NCBI GenBank assembly: GCA_009926245.1
Contig: RFPG01000117.1
Coordinates: 1-5,024 of the forward strand
Source of the DNA: Sphingobacteriia bacterium
GTDB lineage: Bacteria > Bacteroidota > Bacteroidia > UBA7662
DNA length: 5,024 nucleotides
Direction of reading: 5' to 3'
Shown: piece by piece, positions 1 through 5,024 of the stretch
Numbering within the stretch: position 1 is the stretch's first letter
Layout of the letters: the number at the start of each line of letters is the position of its first letter
Translations under genes and position numbers: made by a program
The notes under the pieces: model-generated
Databases searched by the model: none
What the model was told of the DNA's origin: nothing
Seen by the model: the letters and a program-made list of their open reading frames with translations, nothing else

Positions 1-436
1 TGTTCAAAGGAGTCGTTGGAGCTTGGCTGATCGAAAAAGTTGTAGGTCCCAAAATGGACGCTACTCTGGAATTGGTTACAAGGGCACCGGTGCCTCCGGT
101 TAATACGACCGGCATCCCTACCCGTAACCAGGACGTGGTAGGAACGGTCACCGTCGTCCCAACACTGCTAGCTCCCACCAGGACAGGATCCTCGGTACCA
201 ACCCGGTACTTGGCAAATACCCAAACCGCATCGTAATTCGCAGGCCCTGTGCTGATTCTCCAACTGTTTTCCCAACGCAAACTGGCCATAATGTCAGCAT
301 AATTCGAGGAATCGTTAGGACCGGCGGTGGTGTTTCGACTACGCAATGCGACATTGGTCACGGTCAGATTGCTGCTCCACGCAAAATCTGTCCATCCCAA
401 AACAAAAAATATGACTAATAGGCCTAGAACCCGCAT
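1..436 (-). CDS. Secreted protein with the N-terminal domain of Bacteroidota SUMF1/FGE-sulfatase-type proteins (5' part only)
   Basis: The frame is open from an ATG at 436-434 to the left edge, giving 145 codons; the C-terminal part is outside the window. Residues 1-22 look like a Sec signal peptide: one Arg, a hydrophobic core LGLLVIFFVLGW, and a likely cut near FAWS-S. Residues 23-80 carry NLTVTNVALRSRNTTAG, then SLRWENSWR (52-60) and YDAVWVFAKYRVG (68-80). From memory, this order is typical of the N-terminal beta domain that precedes an SUMF1/FGE-sulfatase domain (formylglycine-generating-enzyme fold) in many Bacteroidota exported proteins. From about residue 83 the expected continuation is replaced by a Gly/Thr/Val-rich segment (GASSVGTTVTVPTT, LRVGMPVVLTGGTG, FSISQAPTT) resembling repeats of bacterial surface proteins. 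The FGE-like domain itself cannot be seen, so its presence is inferred. No clear Shine-Dalgarno sequence precedes the ATG. The gene is divergent from the peptidase gene at 567. Coding status is fairly sure; family is likely. Confidence 0.75.
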   Translation of the reverse strand, partial: MRVLGLLVIFFVLGWTDFAWSSNLTVTNVALRSRNTTAGPNDSSNYADIMASLRWENSWRISTGPANYDAVWVFAKYRVGTEDPVLVGASSVGTTVTVPTTSWLRVGMPVVLTGGTGALVTNSRVASILGPTTFSISQAPTTPLN

Positions 437-566
437 AATCGGACCGGGGTTGAAAATGCGAAGATATTGTGTTTTGGATGTATATAAGTCGTTCATACAC
501 CATATAATGCAAACCAGAAACCCGACCACCGCCCTTCGTCCCCATCTTTGTCCAAAAGACCCACCT
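437..566. promoter_or_regulatory. Divergent intergenic region with an AT-rich core, probable promoter region for both flanking genes
   Basis: This 130 bp spacer separates two divergent start codons, so promoters for both genes should lie in or near it. Its centre, 461-520, is only about 30% G+C (18 of 60 by hand count), far below the flanking coding sequence. It contains TATAAT at 503-508 on the plus strand and TATATA at 481-486. No convincing match to the Bacteroidota consensus (TTTG near -33, TAnnTTTG near -7) was found on either strand, so no start site is proposed. No operator-like palindrome stands out. Confidence 0.35.
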
Positions 567-2690
567 ATGAGCCGATTTTTTTCACCTCGACTGTTTCTCC
601 TTTTTGTAGCCTTGACCATGAACCAACAACGACCCTCCTTGGCCCAGACCGCGCCGCCCGATGTCCGTCCCCAACCCGAAACCACCTTCATCCATGGGGA
701 TACCTTGGTCGACCCCTATCACTGGCTGAACCAACGCGAAAACCCCGAAGTACTGGACTACCTGAGAGCCGAAAACCGCTATGCGGAGTCCATGCTATCG
801 CATACCAAATCCCTGCAAGATGAACTTTTTGAGGAGATGAAAGGCCGGATCAAAGAGGACGACCGCAATGTACCCTATTTTGACCGGGGGTATTGGTACT
901 ACAGTCGGGTTGTCAAGGGCCAGGACTATGCCGTCTATTGCCGCCGGAAAGGAAGCATGGAAGCCCCCGAAGAAATCATGCTGGATGCCAACGACTACGC
1001 CAAAGGGCATTCATTTTTTAGCATCGCGGGGCTCAAAGTCAGCCCCGATAATCGTTACCTCCTGTTTTGTATGGACACCGTAGGCCGCAGGCAATACATC
1101 CTGGGCATCAAAGACCTCCGAACCGGCCGTGACTTGGAAGATCGGATCTACCCGGTGAACGGAGCCGCTGCCTGGGCCGCTGATAACCGCACCATCTTTT
1201 TTGGAACCTCCGATGAACAAACATTGCGCTCCGATGAAGTTTGGAAATACCGTATTGGGCAGGGTTCCGATAACAAAACATTGGTCTTCCGTGAAGAGGA
1301 TGAGACCTTTAGCACCTACGTTTTTGGAGGAAAGTCCGGTGACTTTCTTTATATCCTAAGCTCCAGCACCTTGAGCTCGGAACAACGCTACCTTTCCTCG
1401 GATCGCCCGGATGATGCATGGACGATCATCTGCCCCCGCCAAAAGGACTTGCTCTACAGTGCCGAAGACTATAACAAAGAATTTTACATCCTAACCAACC
1501 ACCAGGCCAAGAATTTTCGGATGGTCAAAGCGCCACTGGGAGCGGGTTCCACCGATCGTTGGAGCGAGGTCTTGCCACACCGTCCTTCCGTTCGCTTGGA
1601 GGGTTTTGAACTTTTTGAAGAATTTATAGTCCTGGAGGAACGAGAGTCTGGTTTAAAAAGGCTTCGTGTCCGCCGTTGGGACGGTCAAAATGATCATTAC
1701 CTGCGTTTCCCAGATCCGGTTTATACCGTTTCTACGGAAATTAACAAAGATTACAAGAGCCGTGAATTGCGGTATACCTATTCATCCCTCACGACCCCAA
1801 CGCAGGTGGTTGCCTATAGCATGGACGACCGCAGCGAACGCATTCTCAAAACCCAGGAAGTGGTGGGCGGACACGACCCATCTGCTTACCAATCCGAAAG
1901 GGTTTGGGTCAAAGCAGCCGACGGCACCGACGTACCCGTTTCGTTGGTTTACAAAAAATCAATGCGCAAGGCCGGAGGCAACCCCACCCTGCTCTATGGC
2001 TATGGCAGCTATGGCATCACGATGGAGGCTTATTTTAGCATGAATCGGCTGAGTCTTTTGGACCGGGGTTGGGTTTTTGCAATTGCCCATATCCGTGGTG
2101 GCGAGGAAATGGGGCGGGCTTGGTACGAGGACGGCAAACTCCTCAAGAAGAAAAACTCTTTCACCGATTTTATCGCATGCGGTGAGGCGATGCTGTCCCT
2201 TGGCTATTGCGAACCAGGACAATTGTACGCCATGGGTGGAAGTGCCGGTGGACTGTTGATGGGTGCTGTGGTCAATATGCGGCCAAATCTCTGGAGAGGG
2301 GTGATTGCGGGGGTGCCCTTTGTGGATGTAATCAATACGATGTTGGATGCTTCGATTCCATTGACCACCTCCGAATACGATGAGTGGGGCAATCCCAACG
2401 ATGAGACCTATTATCGTTATATGTTATCGTATTCGCCGTACGACAATGTGCGCGCCGCTGAATACCCTAACCTATTGGTTACCACGGGTCTCCATGATTC
2501 GCAGGTGCAGTATTGGGAGCCCGCCAAATGGGTCGCTAAGCTGAGGGATGTTCACCAAGGTAACAACAAAATTTACCTGGTCACGGATATGGAAGCCGGT
2601 CATGGCGGCAAATCCGGGCGTTACAATGCCCTCAAAGACGATGCCCTGGAATTTGCCTTCCTCTTGGACCTGGCCAAAATCCGACCTTAG
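567..2690 (+). CDS. ptrB: Oligopeptidase B (protease II), S9A prolyl oligopeptidase family, with signal peptide
   Basis: A 707-residue serine peptidase expected to cut short peptides after Arg or Lys. The N-terminal cap has HGDTLVDPYHWL (43-54) and EVLDYLRAEN; KGRIKEDD and YWYYSR follow, leading into a beta-propeller to about residue 430. The C-terminal alpha/beta hydrolase domain has YGSYG, an RGG-EMGRAWYEDGK stretch, GGSAGG with nucleophile Ser559, GLHDSQV with Asp644 and EAGHGG with His679. The spacings Ser-Asp 85 and Asp-His 35 equal those I recall for E. coli oligopeptidase B (532, 617, 652). SEYDEWGNP places Glu603 and Asp605 where the enteric enzyme has the Glu576/Glu578 pair that selects basic P1 residues. 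The ATG at 567 was chosen because it starts a signal-like sequence (RLFLLFVALTM, probable cut after SLA at about residue 26). The same frame stays open back to 327, but that extension would run antisense through the neighbouring gene. Unlike the classical cytosolic enzyme, this one is probably periplasmic. It is likely monocistronic and converges on the nuclease gene. Confidence 0.95.
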   Translation: MSRFFSPRLFLLFVALTMNQQRPSLAQTAPPDVRPQPETTFIHGDTLVDPYHWLNQRENPEVLDYLRAENRYAESMLSHTKSLQDELFEEMKGRIKEDDRNVPYFDRGYWYYSRVVKGQDYAVYCRRKGSMEAPEEIMLDANDYAKGHSFFSIAGLKVSPDNRYLLFCMDTVGRRQYILGIKDLRTGRDLEDRIYPVNGAAAWAADNRTIFFGTSDEQTLRSDEVWKYRIGQGSDNKTLVFREEDETFSTYVFGGKSGDFLYILSSSTLSSEQRYLSSDRPDDAWTIICPRQKDLLYSAEDYNKEFYILTNHQAKNFRMVKAPLGAGSTDRWSEVLPHRPSVRLEGFELFEEFIVLEERESGLKRLRVRRWDGQNDHYLRFPDPVYTVSTEINKDYKSRELRYTYSSLTTPTQVVAYSMDDRSERILKTQEVVGGHDPSAYQSERVWVKAADGTDVPVSLVYKKSMRKAGGNPTLLYGYGSYGITMEAYFSMNRLSLLDRGWVFAIAHIRGGEEMGRAWYEDGKLLKKKNSFTDFIACGEAMLSLGYCEPGQLYAMGGSAGGLLMGAVVNMRPNLWRGVIAGVPFVDVINTMLDASIPLTTSEYDEWGNPNDETYYRYMLSYSPYDNVRAAEYPNLLVTTGLHDSQVQYWEPAKWVAKLRDVHQGNNKIYLVTDMEAGHGGKSGRYNALKDDALEFAFLLDLAKIRP

Positions 2691-2720
2691 CGATCCAGAT
2701 TCAACCTCAACGAACCAACC

Positions 2721-3575
2721 TTAACGTCGGACCGGGTTCAACCAGACCCAACAGGTCCTGCATAGGCTGCTTTCGAGTCGTTCCTCCTCCTCGTCCGGCA
2801 AGCCAGGCAAAAAATCCAAACCGGTCATCTGTTCCAGGCGATCTACGGTCACCATGGTCGCGGATAATTCGCCTTGGGAAGATTCGTTTTGCATCAGGCA
2901 AGCCACCACCCGGCTTTGTGCCGGATGGTAAACGATTTTGTAAAAAAGCCGGGGAACCAACAAACGTCCCCAAGGTTCGGGTTCAGGTTCCAGAATCGGT
3001 CCAGCCCAAATCAAGAGGCCCAAGGTATCGGTGGCCGGCAAGTCCGAAGCCCAGGTTCTGACTTGGTTTTCGAGGCGCTTCCAAATCCCTCGGTTAAATC
3101 CCGGTCTTTGGGGGCAGACATTGGCATAGGAGAAACTCTCGTGCATGGCCCTCGTTGACCAGGCCATATCGGCCGCCGGGACCAAGTGACCGCGGTCCAT
3201 CCCTGAACCTTTGTAATCCGCATCCGATGCGTCTTTTCCGCCAAGGCGAGGATCCTTCCAAAATTCACTGGAACGCTCAGCCCCGCCTCCGACCTGTGCG
3301 CTGTTCAAACGATAGCCCACCCATAGCGGCTGTTGGAGCTTGGGACCAAAGGCCGATTGGTAGGCGGAATAAGTCAAAAGGATGACCTCAGGACTTCCGT
3401 CGCTGCAGGTGGGATGAAGGCTATCAAGGGCGCTAACGCGGGGATTGGCTGGCGACTTCCTTGTTGGCTGTGCTTGCAGGTTTCCTGCAAACACACAAAT
3501 CAAGACGAGACACCAACCCCAGGTCGTTGAAAAAAACCTATAGGTCCGAGGTTGGTTGGTCGCCTTCTGATTCAT
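2721..3575 (-). CDS. Secreted DNA/RNA non-specific endonuclease (NUC / His-Me finger family)
   Basis: A 284-residue protein of the Serratia-nuclease-like family, metal-dependent enzymes that cut DNA and RNA without sequence specificity. A signal peptide is visible: basic residues to about 13, hydrophobic core CLVLICVFAG, probable cut after LQA at residue 35. The hallmark DRGH motif is at 127-130, with His130 the expected general base, followed by LVPAADM. SYANVCPQ (149-156) and FNRGIWKRLE (160-169) follow; Asn161 and Glu169 match the Serratia metal-site region (Asn119, Glu127). The family-typical IWAGPIL, VPRLFYKIVY, a VTVDRLE-MTGLDF stretch and an acidic DEEEE run complete the domain, so it looks intact. 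The tail has a CRTC pair (272-275). The ATG at 3575 is the only Met before residue 126 and is needed for the signal peptide. It lies inside the 3' end of the upstream gene (38 bp overlap), with no strong Shine-Dalgarno sequence, suggesting translational coupling. Possible roles are extracellular DNA breakdown or nutrient scavenging. Confidence 0.92.
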   Translation of the reverse strand: MNQKATNQPRTYRFFSTTWGWCLVLICVFAGNLQAQPTRKSPANPRVSALDSLHPTCSDGSPEVILLTYSAYQSAFGPKLQQPLWVGYRLNSAQVGGGAERSSEFWKDPRLGGKDASDADYKGSGMDRGHLVPAADMAWSTRAMHESFSYANVCPQRPGFNRGIWKRLENQVRTWASDLPATDTLGLLIWAGPILEPEPEPWGRLLVPRLFYKIVYHPAQSRVVACLMQNESSQGELSATMVTVDRLEQMTGLDFLPGLPDEEEERLESSLCRTCWVWLNPVRR

Positions 3576-3816
3576 TGTTACGGTTCGAACGAGCTTCCCA
3601 GGCCTTCTTCAAGCCAAGGCCGGCCCCGGCCGCCATCAGGATGCCCAGACCCCCATCGATGGGGACCCCGGCGCCTCCTGTTCCGCCACCCACATTGTTG
3701 GGGTCATCGGGCGGAGGGGGCTGAGCCATCGCGACTTGGGAACTCAGGGCCATGGCCACAGTCGCCAGGATGCACAGAAGGGATGTTTTGGTTGAGTTTT
3801 GAAAGCGTTGAAGCAT
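3538..3816 (-). CDS. Small exported protein with PID-CTERM-like C-terminal sorting signal
   Basis: With the ATG at 3816-3814 the product has 92 residues. A signal peptide covers residues 1-31 (MLQRFQNSTK, hydrophobic LLCILATVAMALSS, then QVAMA-Q). A Pro/Gly linker follows (PPPPDDPNNVGGGTGGAG, 33-50), then VPIDGG (51-56), a short hydrophobic stretch LGILMAAGAGLGL and KK. The Pro-Ile-Asp-Gly-Gly element, small hydrophobic segment and basic residues in that order are what I recognise as the PID-CTERM protein-sorting signal of Bacteroidota, thought to guide processing or anchoring at the envelope. The link to a particular exosortase-like enzyme is not certain to me. There is almost no passenger domain between the two signals. 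A hydrophilic tail of about 20 residues follows the KK. An in-frame ATG at 3858 would give 106 residues and leave 9 bp to the upstream stop; I prefer 3816 because it gives a compact signal peptide. The frame probably shares a transcript with both neighbours and overlaps the nuclease start. Function unknown. Confidence 0.82.
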   Translation of the reverse strand: MLQRFQNSTKTSLLCILATVAMALSSQVAMAQPPPPDDPNNVGGGTGGAGVPIDGGLGILMAAGAGLGLKKAWEARSNRNNESEGDQPTSDL

Positions 3817-3867
3817 AACAAAAGGTTTGACAGCGACTAAACGAAGGAAGGTTGGCATGAGAGGGAC

Positions 3868-5024
3868 TTAGCGACGTAGGCGGTAGTGGTACTGGCCCTG
3901 AGGGCTTTGGACCCGTAATAGGTAGTAGGAACCTTCGAGGAGGTTGGCGGGGCTATCGTAGGTTGCATCCGGGTCGTTGAGGGTCTGGGTGCTGAGCAAG
4001 CGTCCGCTCAGGTCCATCCACTGGAGGGTGGCCGGTACCTGACGCAAACCGCGCAGAATCAGGCGACCATCGGATAGGTGGGCGGTGACTTTTTCGACAG
4101 ACTCCAAGGCTTGGACCGCCGTCCCCTGGGCCGCAAAGACCCAATGAAAACGATCCACCGCATCCCCGGCCTGGGCCGTGAAAGTCAGAGGCTGTCCGCT
4201 TACAACGGGGGTGAGGGTGCCCAGGCGGGTGTCTTCCAACCAGGAGGCATGCCCGCTGCTCAGACCGCTGAGGTCCATGTTCCAGGTATAGGCCGCGCCG
4301 GGTTGGGTATGGGCCAGGTGCAGAGGAATACGGGTGGTGTTTTGAAAGGACAACTCCGGCAAACTCTGGATGGAATAGGTTTGACCCTGGGCATCCTGGG
4401 TGTAGAGGTCCTGGCTGGCCGTCACCCCATCGCTGACATAGCGGGCTTCGAGGTTGGCATCGTAGGCATTGCTAGCCTGGGGCAGGAAGCAGAGCACAGT
4501 TTCCAACCCATAGCCCGAAGCGGTATGCGTCACCGAAGCCCTGGCCACCTCGGCGGTCTGTTGTTGGCGAACATAAGTAGCCGATTGGTCAACGCGGGCG
4601 CTGCTTGGATAGGCCAAAGAAGCCGATGAGGCACCGCTGCTGGCCTGCACCATAAAGCCCTGCATGGGCGCCATGTAACGAGACCCCCCGTTGGCCGATA
4701 CCTGCGTGGATTGAACGTAGGTTCCCCAGGTTCCGGCCGCCACGTTGCTTCCCGCTGAGAGGGTGGCCGTGCTTTTGTCCCAACGATAAATGGTTTCTTC
4801 AAGGTTGGTCTTGGTGACTTCGTGCCAGTCCATCACCGAGGGGAAGGGATTGGCGGCGTAGTTCCAGCGGTTGCTGGCCGTTCCCATGGGTACTGCCGAT
4901 ACGGCGCTCAATTGCAATTCCCCGTTGAAAACCAGGGTCTGAGCGGCATTGGTCCAGACCCCGTAACCAGTGGCCTGTGGCCAGGTGGTGGTGCGATCGC
5001 TGACGGCGGTATAGCTATTGCTGG
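3868..5024 (-). CDS. C-terminal part of a large T9SS-exported surface protein with C-terminal sorting domain (5' end outside window)
   Basis: The frame is open from the right edge to a TAA at 3870-3868, giving 385 complete codons and no start inside the window. A TTG at 4917 is not a credible start because coding sequence continues without a break upstream of it. GYGVWTNAAQTLVFNG (4921-4968) and WNYAANPFPSVMDW (from 4866) match the pattern of Bacteroidota secreted proteins with the element 'GWNLVGNPFPS-DW'. A QGFMVQA segment (about 4640-4665) is the usual 'apgQaFfv' continuation. Ser/Ala/Thr-rich beta-sandwich sequence follows. The last 75 or so residues (3871 to about 4100) look like a type A T9SS C-terminal domain: HLSDGRLILRGL, a WMDLSGRLLSTQTL strand pair and LLEGSYYLLRV, ending in RLRR. 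This tail directs export through the type IX machinery and is normally removed when the protein is attached to the cell surface or released. It is the first visible gene of the minus-strand cluster. No catalytic domain is visible, so an adhesin-like or structural role is only a guess. Confidence 0.88.
   Translation of the reverse strand, partial: SNSYTAVSDRTTTWPQATGYGVWTNAAQTLVFNGELQLSAVSAVPMGTASNRWNYAANPFPSVMDWHEVTKTNLEETIYRWDKSTATLSAGSNVAAGTWGTYVQSTQVSANGGSRYMAPMQGFMVQASSGASSASLAYPSSARVDQSATYVRQQQTAEVARASVTHTASGYGLETVLCFLPQASNAYDANLEARYVSDGVTASQDLYTQDAQGQTYSIQSLPELSFQNTTRIPLHLAHTQPGAAYTWNMDLSGLSSGHASWLEDTRLGTLTPVVSGQPLTFTAQAGDAVDRFHWVFAAQGTAVQALESVEKVTAHLSDGRLILRGLRQVPATLQWMDLSGRLLSTQTLNDPDATYDSPANLLEGSYYLLRVQSPQGQYHYRLRR

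Noticed and set aside
327..566. In-frame N-terminal extension of the oligopeptidase B reading frame back to an ATG at 327
   Set aside because: The 80 extra residues have no family resemblance, run antisense through the start of the FGE-like gene and through the AT-rich spacer, and would bury the signal peptide that begins at 567.
1666..2043. 125-codon plus-strand frame inside the oligopeptidase B gene
   Set aside because: It is an out-of-frame overlap with a strongly conserved gene and has no domain-like features.
2691..2720. Intrinsic terminator in the 30 bp between the convergent stop codons
   Set aside because: No compact GC-rich stem followed by a T-run exists within the spacer on either strand; only the weaker pairings described in the findings reach into the gene ends.
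3538..3858. Longer start at 3858 for the PID-CTERM-like protein
   Set aside because: It is possible, but it puts 14 extra residues before an already complete signal peptide. The Met at 3816 gives the usual n-region, hydrophobic core and cut site. Not excluded.
4078..4629. 183-codon open frame on the plus strand opposite the T9SS gene
   Set aside because: It is a shadow of a GC-rich gene; the sequence is Gly/Gln/Arg-rich with no recognisable domain or signal, while the opposite frame has clear family motifs.
3868..4917. Treating the T9SS protein as complete with a TTG start at 4917
   Set aside because: The frame continues open to the window edge with clearly coding, family-typical sequence (GYGVWTNAAQTLVFNG) before that TTG, so the gene is cut by the window.
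1..5024. tRNA, rRNA, CRISPR array, transposase or terminal inverted repeats
   Set aside because: None were seen. The window is filled by five intact or edge-cut protein genes without repeated spacers, cloverleaf-like sequence or transposase motifs.

Overview
The window looks like part of a moderately GC-rich Bacteroidota chromosome. Four kinds of surface or secreted protein typical of that phylum lie within 5 kb: a type IX secretion (T9SS) substrate with a C-terminal sorting tail, a small protein with a PID-CTERM-like sorting signal, the N-terminal domain found on Bacteroidota SUMF1/FGE-sulfatase-domain proteins, and a signal-peptide form of oligopeptidase B. Start codons have no strong Shine-Dalgarno sequence, as is usual in this phylum. 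The sequence does not fix the order or genus; a Flavobacteriales-like or Saprospiria-like lineage would fit.

Layout. Positions 1-436 (minus strand) hold the first 145 codons of a secreted protein that runs off the left edge. An AT-rich divergent spacer (437-566) separates it from an oligopeptidase B gene on the plus strand (567-2690). That gene converges, across only 30 bp, on a minus-strand cluster. In transcription order the cluster is: the 3' part of a large T9SS-exported protein (5024 down to 3868, 5' end outside the window), a 92-106 residue PID-CTERM-like protein (to 3538), and a DNA/RNA non-specific endonuclease (3575 to 2721). The last two genes overlap by 38 bp. The window is almost fully coding: no stretch over 300 bases lacks a gene, and I saw no tRNA, rRNA, CRISPR array or insertion sequence.

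How the genes may work together. All five products appear to leave the cytoplasm. The minus-strand trio is probably co-transcribed and joins a T9SS cargo, a tiny protein with a C-terminal sorting/anchoring signal and a secreted nuclease, which suggests a cell-surface unit. The oligopeptidase B and the FGE-like protein are divergently transcribed and need not be functionally linked. The best candidate for something under-described is the PID-CTERM/nuclease pair with its overlapping reading frames. The next is the repeat-like domain that interrupts the FGE-like N-terminal domain. The individual enzymes belong to known families.
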